A DNA stretch of 64,000 nt from Bradyrhizobium cajani (lineage in GTDB: Bacteria; Pseudomonadota; Alphaproteobacteria; Rhizobiales; Xanthobacteraceae): assembly GCF_009759665.1 (NCBI RefSeq), contig NZ_WQNE01000015.1, positions 1-64,000 of the forward strand. The letters are read 5' to 3'. A program made the position numbers and the translations under genes. The notes beneath the pieces are model-generated. The model did no database searches. It saw nothing but the letters and a program-made list of their open reading frames with translations, and was not told where the DNA came from. This document shows positions 34,713 to 43,884 of the stretch, in pieces; position 1 is the first letter of the stretch, and each line of letters begins with the position of its first letter.

Positions 34713-35675
34713 ATGTCGGCTGACACGACGCAAGGCCAGTCCGGCACCAAGTATGATCGGCTGATCGCGGCGGCGAAAGCCGTGCCGCCGACGCCAACCG
34801 TCGTGGTGCACCCCTGCGACGAGACGTCACTGCGCGGCGCCGTCGACAGCGCAAGCGCAGGGATCATCCGGCCAATACTGGTCGGCCCCGAGAGGAAGAT
34901 CAGAGACACCGGCGCGAGGTTCGATCTCGACGTTTCCAAGTTCGAGATCGTCGATGCCGCGCATAGCGACGCCGCCGCGGCCAAGGGCGTCGAGCTCATT
35001 CATGCCGCCAAGGGCGAACTGCTGATGAAGGGCAGCCTGCATACCGATGAGCTGATGCGGGCCGTGACCGCCAAGGTCGGCGGCCTGCGTACCGACCGGC
35101 GCATCAGCCATGTCTTCATCATGGACGTACCGGCCTATGCCGAGACCATCTTCGTCACGGATGCCGCGATCAACATCTTCCCCGATCTGGACGCCAAGCG
35201 CGACATCATCCAGAACGCGATCGATCTCTACAACTTGACGGGTTTCGGCAAGGCGCCGCGGGTTGCGATCCTGTCGGCGGTGGAGACGGTGACTTCGAAA
35301 ATCCCGTCCACGATCGAAGCCGCGGCTCTCTGCAAGATGGCCGATCGCGGGCAGATCACCGGCGGACTGCTCGATGGACCGCTGGCCTTCGACAACGCCA
35401 TCGACCCGGAAGCGGCCCGGATCAAGGGGATCGTATCCGAGGTCGCCGGCCGCGCGCAGATCCTGGTCGTTCCGGACCTGGAGTCCGGCAACATGCTCGC
35501 GAAGAACCTCGCCTATTTCGCCAAGGCCGACGGTGCGGGCATCGTGCTCGGCGCTCGCGTTCCGGTCGTCCTGACGTCCCGCGCGGATTCGCCGCGCGCG
35601 CGAATGGCGTCCTGCGCGGTGGCAGCCCTCTACGCAAACGCGCGGCGCCAGAATGCACCGACAGTTGCCGCGTGA
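34713..35675 (+). CDS. pta: Phosphate acetyl/butyryltransferase
   Basis: 320-residue enzyme of the PTA_PTB family, the short form without N-terminal DRTGG domain. It interconverts acyl-CoA plus phosphate and acyl-phosphate plus CoA. Segments TDRRISHVFIMDVP and GLLDGPLAFDNAI are characteristic. Start ATG 34713 after GGGAG. The stop overlaps the acetate kinase start (GTGA), making a coupled Pta-AckA pair that yields ATP from acyl-CoA by substrate-level phosphorylation, useful when oxygen is limiting. Confidence 0.9.
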   Translation: MSADTTQGQSGTKYDRLIAAAKAVPPTPTVVVHPCDETSLRGAVDSASAGIIRPILVGPERKIRDTGARFDLDVSKFEIVDAAHSDAAAAKGVELIHAAKGELLMKGSLHTDELMRAVTAKVGGLRTDRRISHVFIMDVPAYAETIFVTDAAINIFPDLDAKRDIIQNAIDLYNLTGFGKAPRVAILSAVETVTSKIPSTIEAAALCKMADRGQITGGLLDGPLAFDNAIDPEAARIKGIVSEVAGRAQILVVPDLESGNMLAKNLAYFAKADGAGIVLGARVPVVLTSRADSPRARMASCAVAALYANARRQNAPTVAA

Positions 35676-36895
35676 TCGCCATGGATACGATCCTCGTCGT
35701 CAATGCCGGCTCCTCCAGCGTCAAGTTCCAGGTCTATTCGGTCGAAGGCGAGGGTACGCTTCGCCGGCAGATCAAGGGACAGATGGACGGCATCGGCAGC
35801 CGGCCGCGCCTGCGGGCAAGCGGGGCAAGCGGCGATCCATTGGCCGATCGCGCCTACCCCATCGAGGCCGTGTCTGACGTTCCGACGGCCATGGCCGTTG
35901 CCGGCGACTGGCTGCGGGACGAGCTGCGCGTCACGCCGATCGCGGTCGGTCATCGCGTCGTGCATGGTGGCCCGGACTATTCGAAGCCGGTGCTGATCGA
36001 CCATGGTGTCGTGTGCCGGCTCGAACGTTTTGTATCCCTGGCGCCGCTGCATCAGCCCCACAATCTCGCGCCGATCCATTCGCTGCTGGAGAATTTTCCG
36101 AAGCTGCCGCAGGTTGCGTGCTTCGACACGGCCTTTCACCGCACCCATGACGCCGTCGCCGACCACTATGCCATCCCGCATCAGCTCCATGCCGAAGGGG
36201 TAAGACGCTACGGGTTTCACGGGCTGTCCTACGAGTACATCGCCCGAACCCTGCCTGGGGTCGCGTCCGGCATCGCGAAGGGACGGGTGATCGTTGCGCA
36301 TCTCGGCAGCGGCGCCTCGATGTGCGCGCTCAAGGACGGACGCAGCGTCGAGAGCACGATGGGGTTCACGGCACTCGATGGCCTGCCGATGGGAACGCGT
36401 CCGGGACAGATCGATCCCGGCGTGGTGCTCTATCTGATGTCCGAGAAGGGCATGTCGGCCGCAAGGGTGCAGGACTTCTTCTACCGCGAATGCGGATTGA
36501 AGGGCCTCTCTGGCGTCAGCAACGACATGCGCGAACTCGAGGCAAGCGTGGACCCGTATGCAAGGCTTGCGATCGACCATTTCGTCTACCGGATCGGCCT
36601 CAATGCCGGCCTGCTCGCCGCCGCCTTGCAAGGCCTGGACGCTTTCGTGTTCACGGCCGGCATCGGCGAGAACTCCGCGTCGATCCGCGCGCGTATCGTT
36701 GCGCAGCTCGAATGGCTCGGTGCCGTGCTTGATCCCGACGAGAACGCCCGTCACGCGAGGCTGATCTCGCACGCCGGCAGCCGCGTCCCCGTCTATGTCA
36801 TTCCGACCGACGAGGAGCTGATGATCGCGCGGCACACGCTGGCGCTATTGATGAACGGACAATCCCACAACACGCGATCAGAGAGGGTGTCATGA
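35672..36895 (+). CDS. ackA: Acetate kinase
   Basis: 407-residue acetate/propionate kinase. N-terminal ILVVNAGSSSVKFQVY phosphate loop, the second signature GFHGLSYEYI, and the adenosine motif FTAGIGENSASIR are all intact. Start GTG 35672 overlaps pta; an ATG 9 bp later is equally possible. With Pta it converts acetyl-phosphate and ADP to acetate and ATP. Confidence 0.94.
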   Translation: MIAMDTILVVNAGSSSVKFQVYSVEGEGTLRRQIKGQMDGIGSRPRLRASGASGDPLADRAYPIEAVSDVPTAMAVAGDWLRDELRVTPIAVGHRVVHGGPDYSKPVLIDHGVVCRLERFVSLAPLHQPHNLAPIHSLLENFPKLPQVACFDTAFHRTHDAVADHYAIPHQLHAEGVRRYGFHGLSYEYIARTLPGVASGIAKGRVIVAHLGSGASMCALKDGRSVESTMGFTALDGLPMGTRPGQIDPGVVLYLMSEKGMSAARVQDFFYRECGLKGLSGVSNDMRELEASVDPYARLAIDHFVYRIGLNAGLLAAALQGLDAFVFTAGIGENSASIRARIVAQLEWLGAVLDPDENARHARLISHAGSRVPVYVIPTDEELMIARHTLALLMNGQSHNTRSERVS

Positions 36896-37680
36896 TCCCC
36901 GTATTCCCGGACAGCAAGGTGGCCCTCAAGGGAAAGAAGGGCCTGATTGTCGGTATCGCCAACGACCAGTCCATCGCCTGGGGCTGCGCGCGGGCATTTC
37001 GCGCGCTCGGCGCCGATCTCGCGGTCACATATCTGAACGATCGGGCCAAAAAACATGTCGAGCCGCTCGCGCAGGCACTGGAGACGACGATCTTCATGCC
37101 GCTCGATGTCATGGTCGAGGGGCAGACCGAGGCGGTGTTCGAGCGCATCGCGAACGAATGGGGGCAGCTCGATTTCCTGCTGCATTCGATCGCCTTCTCG
37201 CCGAAGGACGCGCTCCACGGACGCGTGGTCGACGTCGGTCGCGACGGCTTTCTCAAGACCATGGATGTCTCCTGCTGGTCGTTCCTGCGCATGGCCCATC
37301 TGGCCGAGCCGCTGATGAAGAACGGTGGCACCCTGTTCACGATGACCTATTACGGCAGTCAAATGGTCGTGGAGAACTACAACATCATGGGCGTGGCGAA
37401 AGCAGCGCTCGAAGCGGCCGTTCGCTATGCCGCGGCCGAGCTCGGGCCGAAGGGAATCCGCGTGCACGCGATCTCTCCGGGCCCGCTGGCAACGCGTGCG
37501 GCCTCAGGTATTCCGGAGTTCGACGAGCTCATGGACAAGGCGCAATCCAAGGCACCGGCACGGAGCCTCGTCAGCATCGACGACGTCGGCAATGCCACCG
37601 CATTCCTGGCTCTCGATGGCGCAAAGCTGATGACCGGCGGCGTGCTTTACATCGACGGCGGCTACCACATCATCGATTGA
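36892..37680 (+). CDS. fabI: Enoyl-[acyl-carrier-protein] reductase (FabI)
   Basis: 262-residue FabI-type SDR. The N-terminus KGLIVGIANDQSIAWG is diagnostic, and the active-site Tyr and Lys (NYNIMGVAK, spacing Y-x6-K) are intact. It reduces trans-2-enoyl-ACP with NADH in fatty-acid elongation. Unusual context: it is translationally coupled (ATGA) to acetate kinase under a FixK-controlled promoter, so this is probably an extra, oxygen-regulated copy or acts on enoyl-CoA. Confidence 0.9.
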   Translation: MIPVFPDSKVALKGKKGLIVGIANDQSIAWGCARAFRALGADLAVTYLNDRAKKHVEPLAQALETTIFMPLDVMVEGQTEAVFERIANEWGQLDFLLHSIAFSPKDALHGRVVDVGRDGFLKTMDVSCWSFLRMAHLAEPLMKNGGTLFTMTYYGSQMVVENYNIMGVAKAALEAAVRYAAAELGPKGIRVHAISPGPLATRAASGIPEFDELMDKAQSKAPARSLVSIDDVGNATAFLALDGAKLMTGGVLYIDGGYHIID

Positions 37681-37861
37681 CGCGAGATCGACCGTAACCG
37701 GGAGGCGCCCCGTCGGCGCACGCAGCCTGGAACGGTTGCGGCTGATGATGGCAGTTTGCCAGTGTGTTGCCCGACGTGTCAAACGCGCTTGGCCGATTGA
37801 AAACCGTTGTGTCGCCAAGCCCTTGGCTACTGTGCATGGGGTTGTTTTTCGACTTTTTTGT
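37681..37861. other. Convergent intergenic region
   Basis: 181 bp between fabI (plus) and the MaoC gene (minus). A short GCGCC-N5-GGCGC stem lies near 37706-37720 and a T-tract at 37852-37858; either may help termination. No gene seen. Confidence 0.4.
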
Positions 37862-38320
37862 TCAGCGGTAGTGCAGGGCGATCAGCTCGGCGACGCAGGC
37901 GGGCTTCTTGCCGCCTTCGATCTCGATCACGAGATGGTAGTTCACGCGCAGCCCGTCCGGCGGCACGTCCTCGGCTTCGGCGACCGTAACGCGGCCGCGC
38001 AGTTTCGAGCCCGCCGGCACCGGCGCCAGATATCTGATCCGGTCGGCGCCGTAGTTCAGCGTGTTGCGCAGACCCTTCAGGCCGATCACCGAGCGGATGA
38101 AGAGCGGGGCGAGCGCGAGCGACAGCAAGCCGTGGGCGATGGTCTTGCCGCCCGGCATCTCCTTGCTGGCGCGTTCCTGGTCGACATGGATCCACTGCTC
38201 GTCGCAGGTCGCTTCCGCGAACTGGTTGATGCGATCCTGCGACACCTCGACCCAGTCGCTGACGCCGATCTCGGTGCCAATGGCGGATTTGATCTCGTTG
38301 AAATCGCCGAATACCCGCAT
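37862..38320 (-). CDS. MaoC-like (R)-specific enoyl-CoA hydratase
   Basis: 152-residue hot-dog-fold hydratase. Start ATG 38320 (MRVFGDFNEIKSAIG); longer frames upstream overlap the CoA-transferase. The catalytic Asp-His motif is in ATCDEQWIHVD, followed by AHGLLSLAL. It hydrates trans-2-enoyl-CoA to (R)-3-hydroxyacyl-CoA, the usual link between beta-oxidation and polyhydroxyalkanoate. Encoded 11 bp after the CoA-transferase beta subunit, presumably in one operon. Confidence 0.88.
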   Translation of the reverse strand: MRVFGDFNEIKSAIGTEIGVSDWVEVSQDRINQFAEATCDEQWIHVDQERASKEMPGGKTIAHGLLSLALAPLFIRSVIGLKGLRNTLNYGADRIRYLAPVPAGSKLRGRVTVAEAEDVPPDGLRVNYHLVIEIEGGKKPACVAELIALHYR

Positions 38321-38331
38321 GGTCAGCCTCG

Positions 38332-38982
38332 TCAGAGTTTCATTTCCGGCACGCTGTCGGGAACGGCGAGCTCGGCCTCCGTCACCGCCAGCACCTCGCC
38401 GATGCTCGTGCCCGGTGCGGTTTCCAGGAGCGTTGCCTTGCCGTCGGGAAAGCCGATGACGGCCATGTCGGTGACGACGAGGTCCACCGGCCGCGACGAC
38501 GTCAGCGGCAGCGTGCACTTGGCGACGATCTTCGACTTGCCCTTGGCCGCATGCTGCATGGCGACGATGACGCGCTTGGCGCCGCTGACGAGGTCCATCG
38601 CGCCGCCCATGCCCGGCACCATCTTACCCGGGATCATCCAGTTGGCGAGAAGACCGTGTGCATCGACCTGAAGCCCGCCGAGTACGGTGATATCGACATG
38701 GCCGCCACGGATCAGTCCGAACGACATCGCGCTATCGAAGGTGGCCGCTCCCGGCAATGCGCTGATCGGGCGGCCGCCGGCATCGGTGAGCAGGGGATGC
38801 GCCATTCCCTGTTCCGGAATGGGCCCGGTGCCGATCAGGCCATTCTCGGACTGAAAGAAGACCTTGAGATCGGACGGGACGTAGTTGGCCACCAGCGTTG
38901 GAATGCCGATGCCGAGATTGACGAGATTGCCGCTGCGCAGTTCCTTGGCGACGCGGCGTGCGATGATGATCTGCGGGTCCAT
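38332..38982 (-). CDS. 3-oxoacid/acetate CoA-transferase, beta subunit
   Basis: 216-residue subunit (AtoA/ScoB family). The catalytic glutamate lies in the SENGLIG motif, and the start LGIGIPTLVANYVP plus GGAMDLVSGAKRVIV are typical. It moves CoA between an acyl-CoA and a free acid such as acetate or acetoacetate. Gap to the alpha subunit is 3 bp. Together with Pta-AckA and MaoC nearby, it supports short-chain acyl-CoA turnover. Confidence 0.92.
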   Translation of the reverse strand: MDPQIIIARRVAKELRSGNLVNLGIGIPTLVANYVPSDLKVFFQSENGLIGTGPIPEQGMAHPLLTDAGGRPISALPGAATFDSAMSFGLIRGGHVDITVLGGLQVDAHGLLANWMIPGKMVPGMGGAMDLVSGAKRVIVAMQHAAKGKSKIVAKCTLPLTSSRPVDLVVTDMAVIGFPDGKATLLETAPGTSIGEVLAVTEAELAVPDSVPEMKL

Positions 38983-38985
38983 GGG

Positions 38986-39633
38986 TCACCCGTTCGCAAT
39001 GAGGTAATCGACCAGCGGCGCCGGCGTCACGACATGATCGGGCGCGATGACCCCGACCGGCACGATATGCTCTGCCGTCACGATCACCGTGTCGGCTGCC
39101 ATCGCCATGATCGGATTGAAATTGCGCGCGGTCAGCGCATAGGAGAGGTTTCCGAGGTAATCTGCGAGAAAGGCGTGCACTAGGGCGAACTGGGCATGAA
39201 TGGCGGTTTCCAGCAGGAACGCCTTGCCGTCGACTTCGATCTGACGTTTGCCTTCCGCGACCAGCGTGCCGACGCCGGTTGGTGTCAGCACACCGCCGAG
39301 GCCGCAGCCGCCCGCGCGGATACGTTCGACGAAAGTGCCCTGCGGGACCAGATCGACCTTGATCTGGCTCGCCAGCATCTGCTGCTGCGCCTTCGGGTTG
39401 AGCCCGATATGCGTCGCGGTCAGCTGCGACACCAGTGCCGCATCGAACAGCTTGCCGACGCCCTTGCCCGGTATCGCGGCATCGTTGCAGATCAGCGACA
39501 GGCCGGATTTCTGCTGCCGCACCATTTCGTCGAGCAGGCGCTCCGGTGTCCCGACACCCATGAAACCGCCGACCATGACGCTCGCGCCGGCCGGGATCAT
39601 CGCAACGGCTTCTTCGACGGAAACGGCCTTCAT
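38986..39633 (-). CDS. 3-oxoacid/acetate CoA-transferase, alpha subunit
   Basis: 215-residue subunit (AtoD/ScoA family). The N-terminal IPAGASVMVGGFMGVGTPE glycine-rich loop binds CoA. First gene of a three-gene minus-strand operon (alpha, beta, MaoC), with a FixK box ending 61 bp upstream of the start. Confidence 0.92.
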   Translation of the reverse strand: MKAVSVEEAVAMIPAGASVMVGGFMGVGTPERLLDEMVRQQKSGLSLICNDAAIPGKGVGKLFDAALVSQLTATHIGLNPKAQQQMLASQIKVDLVPQGTFVERIRAGGCGLGGVLTPTGVGTLVAEGKRQIEVDGKAFLLETAIHAQFALVHAFLADYLGNLSYALTARNFNPIMAMAADTVIVTAEHIVPVGVIAPDHVVTPAPLVDYLIANG

Positions 39634-39693
39634 GGTCGGGGGCTCCGGTCGGTGAAGTTTGCATGGATGTTGGGGGCGAGCTGTCTCGCAGCT

Positions 39694-39707
39694 TTGATCT
39701 GCGTCAA
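39694..39707. promoter_or_regulatory. FixK/FNR box TTGATCTGCGTCAA
   Basis: One mismatch in the second half-site (GTCAA). For the minus strand the class II start point would be near 39659, 26 bp before the CoA-transferase alpha ATG at 39633. Confidence 0.75.
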
Positions 39708-39717
39708 GGCTGCCGGC

Positions 39718-40314
39718 TCATTCGCACGAGACGATTCCGATGCTTTCCAGGGTCTCGCGCCAGAGCCTGCGCACCTCGGCATGCCGCCGTTCGAGCGCCG
39801 CGCTGACCGCATCGCGGAACGGCAGGAGGTCAGGCCCCTTCAGGAACAGGATCTGCGCCTGCAACTGCCGGCCGCTTTCGAATTCGATGCGGCGCAGCGC
39901 CATCACGAAAGGATCGCTCGCGTTCGCTTCGGTCGGCAGCAGGGCCGCCGGCCGTATTCCGGCGTGAACGGCATGCGCGAGGGTCGAAAGCTGAATGGCC
40001 TGCGCGAGGGGATGGTCGGCAATGCCGTCGACCGGCGCGGGGAGCCAGGCCATTTCCCAGGATACGGTCATGTGGGAGAGCGCGAGGTCGGGGACCCATG
40101 CGGTCGCACGCATGAGCAGCGAAACGATCTCGCTCTCGCGATAGAACTGCGCGTTCAGTTCAGCCTGCCAGGCGGCATCGAACCTGGCGGGGAGGGCGAG
40201 CGCGAATTGCCGGGCCAGCGCGCCGTGGGCGGAGATCAGGAATGCGGCGGCGCGCGTCTGCTGACGCGGCGGCACCCGCCCGTCGGCTTCCAGCGGTCCG
40301 AAGAACGCACTCAT
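39718..40314 (-). CDS. Hypothetical protein, 198 residues
   Basis: A mostly helical soluble protein without a motif I recognise. Start ATG 40314 overlaps the stop of the alpha/beta-hydrolase gene (ATGA), so the two are translationally coupled and probably act together. A 346-codon frame that extends further upstream overlaps the hydrolase and is rejected. Notable segments: LPARFDAAWQAELNAQFYRE and a C-terminal WRETLESIGIV. No signal peptide or membrane span. Given the neighbours, a polyester- or acyl-ester-related role is possible but unproven. Confidence 0.72.
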   Translation of the reverse strand: MSAFFGPLEADGRVPPRQQTRAAAFLISAHGALARQFALALPARFDAAWQAELNAQFYRESEIVSLLMRATAWVPDLALSHMTVSWEMAWLPAPVDGIADHPLAQAIQLSTLAHAVHAGIRPAALLPTEANASDPFVMALRRIEFESGRQLQAQILFLKGPDLLPFRDAVSAALERRHAEVRRLWRETLESIGIVSCE

Positions 40315-41237
40315 GTCGCCGTCCTCTGCACCGGGATCGCGCGCAGATGGTCGTACCCGGCCGGGAACGGCGAAAACTCTCCACCGGCATCCTCCGGTGC
40401 GATCAAGACCTGCTTGTTGCCCTGCCAGCGGCCGGCCATCACGTCCTCGGCGAAGCGCGCCAGGAGGTCGGCGGTGAGCGCGGCCTTCTCGAGCGTGAAG
40501 GCGTGATAGGCCCTGGGGATGATGACAAGCGCACTGTTGGGAATTTCCACACGCAGGGTCTCGTGCAGCGCGCGCGGCGTGAGGAAGTCGAACTCGCCGT
40601 TCAGGATCATGGTCGGCGTGGCGATTGCGGAGAGAAGCGGCGTCAGCGGCGTGAAGTCGAGGAAGGACTCCATCAGGTTTTGCAGGGCGTAGACGTCGTT
40701 GACCAGCCAGCCCTGCCGTTTCACGCTGTCGAGATTGTCCAGCAGTGGTTTCAGCCATTGGTCGGACAGGTTCATCGGCAGCAGCAGATCCTGGAGGTAG
40801 CCGGTGCCGCCGAGGATCAGCCCGGTCCGCAACGCATTGCCGATCAGGAGCAGCTGCGGTGAAAGCTCCGCAAAGCAGCTCATCGGCACAAGGCCGGACA
40901 GCCGCGCGCCATGCTCGATGGCGTAGCGCAGCGCGATCAGGCCACCGAAGCTGATGCCGCTGAGGAAGATCGGACCGTCGCCAAGCTCGCCGATCAGGCG
41001 GTGCAGCACGGCCACGTGGTCGTCCTGATTGATGAAGAGCGCCGGCTTGTCGGAGATACCCTGGCCGAGCAGGTCGAAGGTCGCGACACGAAAGCCTCGC
41101 GCGATCAGCGCGTCGCGGTAGCTGCCCCAGAGCTCCGAATATTGCGTCAGTCCGTTGACGAGCACATAGGCCGGCGTGTCCGCCGGTCCATCGAGCTCAT
41201 AGCGGATCCGATATGAGCCATGGCGGAGAAAAGGCAT
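40311..41237 (-). CDS. Alpha/beta-fold hydrolase
   Basis: 308-residue serine hydrolase. Catalytic triad candidates: Ser in the GISFGG elbow, Asp in NGEFDFLTP, His in RAYHAF. Start set at ATG 41237 (MPFLRHGSYRI): a FixK box at 41296-41309 predicts transcription from near 41261, so the upstream in-frame ATG 41288 would not be in the mRNA. Probably acts on an ester or lactone; a poly(3-hydroxybutyrate)-oligomer hydrolase is one option given the context. Confidence 0.83.
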   Translation of the reverse strand: MPFLRHGSYRIRYELDGPADTPAYVLVNGLTQYSELWGSYRDALIARGFRVATFDLLGQGISDKPALFINQDDHVAVLHRLIGELGDGPIFLSGISFGGLIALRYAIEHGARLSGLVPMSCFAELSPQLLLIGNALRTGLILGGTGYLQDLLLPMNLSDQWLKPLLDNLDSVKRQGWLVNDVYALQNLMESFLDFTPLTPLLSAIATPTMILNGEFDFLTPRALHETLRVEIPNSALVIIPRAYHAFTLEKAALTADLLARFAEDVMAGRWQGNKQVLIAPEDAGGEFSPFPAGYDHLRAIPVQRTAT

Positions 41238-41295
41238 TGCGAGGACCGGCCAGCGTGATGATGGCGCAATCCTCAACGCGGGGTGCAAGATTCCA

Positions 41296-41309
41296 TTGAG
41301 CTAAATCAA
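41296..41309. promoter_or_regulatory. FixK/FNR box TTGAGCTAAATCAA shared by divergent operons
   Basis: Half-sites TTGAG and ATCAA. Class II spacing gives start points near 41261 (minus) and 41344 (plus), 24-25 bp before the preferred ATGs at 41237 and 41369. Confidence 0.75.
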
Positions 41310-41368
41310 ACATCGCCACGATGCGCCGCCTAGCTTTCGCGCAAAACACCGCCAGGAGGGAGTCCGTC

Positions 41369-43876
41369 ATGACCGGGAATCACGCTTTCAAGCGTTGCTT
41401 TGTCAGCCTGATCTTGTTGCTGGTTGGCACCGCGCTTGCGGTCGCGCAGCCGTATACGCGCCGTTCGTCGCAGATGCAGCATGACGGACTCAAGAAGACC
41501 TACGAGATCGCGAACTTCCGCCTCGGCGGGAAGTACGATCTGGCCAATCCGTCCAAATGGGAGAATGGCGGCGAGGGCGGGGTGACGCTGGAATCGCTCG
41601 GCGGCGGCAAGCTGCGCACCGGCTACATCGCGATCGGTAACGCCCGGCGCAATGCGAGCGGCGAGATCACCAATGCGGTCGTGATCAATTCCTATTATTC
41701 CGGCGACTCCACCGATATGTACGAGCAGTGGGTCAAGGGCGCTGCCCTGTCGGGCGGCGTTCCCATCATCGGCCCGGGCCGGCCGATCGACACCGACCGC
41801 TACTACGTCATCATGGTCGACCCGCTCGGCACCTGGGGGGCGAGCAAGCCGTCCGACGGTCTCGGTGTCAAATTTCCGCAGTACAGCTATTACGACATGG
41901 TGCAGGCGAACTACCGCCTGCTGCGCGACGAGCTGAAGGTCGCACGCGTCGCGCTGGTCACGGGTGTCTCCATGGGCGGCACGCAGACCTATGTCTGGGG
42001 TGTCATGCACCCCGAATATATCGGCGGCCTGATGCCGATCGGCGGCACCACGCAGTCGGACGGCGACGACCCCGTCGGCAACTGGACGTTCCAGATGATG
42101 ACGGCCGCGATCGAAGGCGATCCGGTCTGGCAGGCAACCAAGGGGGACTATTACAAGCTGCCCAAGGAGAAGCATCCGGTGCCCGGCGTGGCGTTCGGAT
42201 GGTCGATCCTCGGCATGACGGGCTACGACTTCGCCTATCGCACGGGCCAGAACTGGGCTGCCGTGCAACCCGAAATCTTCTATTGGGATCCGCCGAACGA
42301 GAAGGCGGGCCTGAACGTCACCAACCGTGCAAAACTCTATGACGCGGTTGACCTCGTCTGGCGCAACCGGGTCGGCGAGACCCACAACATCAATCCCTAC
42401 CTCGGCCGCATCCAGGCGCGCACGCTGGTGATGCACATCACCAACGACCTCTGGCTCAACTTCAAGCTGGCCCAGAAGGCGGTCGACCGCGTGCCCGGCG
42501 CCGATCTGATTGCTCAGGAAAGCCCGGTCGCCCACTACGGGGTGTTCCCGATCATCAACCAGCGCAAGAACGATCCGAAGTTCGTCGCCTTCATGGACGA
42601 CGTTGCGAGCCTCGACCGCGCGCAGAAGTTCGCCGACAAGAATTATCGCGTGCCCGGCGTTGCCGAAAAGATCGATCCGCAAAAGTCGTTCTGGAAGGAC
42701 TTCGTGATCTATCCCTATCCGGTCAAATTCGCCAACGCCAAGGACAAGAGCGGCAACGCCTGGCAGATCGGCTACATGGATGAATATGCCGGTACCGACA
42801 AGGACCCGAAGATCCTCGTCATCATCCACGGCAAGGGCGCATTCGGCGGGCACTACGGCAACGTCATGCAACATGCGCTGCGAAGCGGCCTGCGCGTGAT
42901 CGTGCCCGACCTGCCGCACTACGGCATGTCCGGACCGGGCAATCTCGACAAGAGCCCGGCGCGCACCATGCAGGACATGCGCGAGGTGATCTATGACCTC
43001 GTCGTCAACCAGCTCGGCGTCAAGAAAGCCTATTATCTCGGCCATTCGCTCGGTGGCCAGTTCGTGACAGGCTATGCGCTGACCTGGCCGGATGCGGTGC
43101 AGGGGCTCGCGCTCGAGGCGCCGTCGGGCCTCGAAGAATATCCGCGGGAGATAACCATCGCCAAGGACAAGAAGGTGAAGCTTTTTGACCCCGCCTTCGG
43201 GCACGATTTCGACAAGTGGAAGTCTGCGTGGGACCAGACTGGCATTCTCGCAGCCGAGAAAGGCCGTTCGGAGCAGAACATTCGCGACTTCTTCTACTTC
43301 AAGAAGCGGGACGCTGACACCGGCGCGGTGTCGGCCGCCAAAAGCGGATATTTCTTCAACGACAGCGAATATGCCCGCTTCCATACCGAGCAGCGCGTCG
43401 GGCTGACCAAGGGCAATCCCAAGGAGCTCGAGCAATGGTGCAACGTCTTCATCTACGACATTCACACCATCGGCGCCGAGGTTCAGCAGGACGATCCGAA
43501 GAACCTCTATGAGAGAGTCACCCAGATCAAGGCGCCGATCTTCCTGGCGTTCGGCGACAAGGAGCCCTTCATCCCGACGCCTGCCTTCAACGGACTGACG
43601 GATCTCGGGCGCGACGTGATCTCGCCGTTCATGACGCGGATGACCAACGCCGGCAACCGGCCGATCCTCAAGATCTATCCGGAGACCGGTCATTTCATCC
43701 ACACGGACAATCCGGTCGAATTCCCGGTCGACGTCGTGGATTTCGTGACCAAAGGTAGCGTCGATACCTCGTCGCCGCTGGGCATCGACCGCATGATCAA
43801 GGGAGCAGTGGTCTCGGCGTTGCCGGTAGCGCCGACTCCGGCCGGAGCTGCGCCTACGGCCGGCCTCAACAAATAG
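41369..43876 (+). CDS. Exported double alpha/beta-hydrolase
   Basis: 835-residue two-domain protein. Start ATG 41369 after AGGAGGGA. Residues 1-26 form a signal peptide ending in ALAVAQ. Domain 1 (about 45-420) resembles homoserine O-acetyltransferase-like hydrolases, with nucleophile motif GVSMGGTQ. Domain 2 (about 455-800) is a second alpha/beta hydrolase with HGKGAFGG oxyanion loop, GHSLGG elbow, and ETGHFIHTD with the catalytic His. Both elbows look intact. Acts outside the cytoplasm; perhaps a polyester or ester hydrolase. The next gene, 8 bp downstream, encodes another hydrolase. Confidence 0.85.
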   Translation: MTGNHAFKRCFVSLILLLVGTALAVAQPYTRRSSQMQHDGLKKTYEIANFRLGGKYDLANPSKWENGGEGGVTLESLGGGKLRTGYIAIGNARRNASGEITNAVVINSYYSGDSTDMYEQWVKGAALSGGVPIIGPGRPIDTDRYYVIMVDPLGTWGASKPSDGLGVKFPQYSYYDMVQANYRLLRDELKVARVALVTGVSMGGTQTYVWGVMHPEYIGGLMPIGGTTQSDGDDPVGNWTFQMMTAAIEGDPVWQATKGDYYKLPKEKHPVPGVAFGWSILGMTGYDFAYRTGQNWAAVQPEIFYWDPPNEKAGLNVTNRAKLYDAVDLVWRNRVGETHNINPYLGRIQARTLVMHITNDLWLNFKLAQKAVDRVPGADLIAQESPVAHYGVFPIINQRKNDPKFVAFMDDVASLDRAQKFADKNYRVPGVAEKIDPQKSFWKDFVIYPYPVKFANAKDKSGNAWQIGYMDEYAGTDKDPKILVIIHGKGAFGGHYGNVMQHALRSGLRVIVPDLPHYGMSGPGNLDKSPARTMQDMREVIYDLVVNQLGVKKAYYLGHSLGGQFVTGYALTWPDAVQGLALEAPSGLEEYPREITIAKDKKVKLFDPAFGHDFDKWKSAWDQTGILAAEKGRSEQNIRDFFYFKKRDADTGAVSAAKSGYFFNDSEYARFHTEQRVGLTKGNPKELEQWCNVFIYDIHTIGAEVQQDDPKNLYERVTQIKAPIFLAFGDKEPFIPTPAFNGLTDLGRDVISPFMTRMTNAGNRPILKIYPETGHFIHTDNPVEFPVDVVDFVTKGSVDTSSPLGIDRMIKGAVVSALPVAPTPAGAAPTAGLNK

Positions 43877-43884
43877 GGCCGCTC

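Noticed and set aside
37790..37815. Possible tenth FixK box near GATTGAAAACCGTTGT
   Set aside because: Second half-site does not match and the position is between convergent genes.
41330..43702. 790-codon minus-strand frame opposite the double hydrolase
   Set aside because: Antisense to a protein with a signal peptide and two intact hydrolase elbows; composition typical of a shadow frame.
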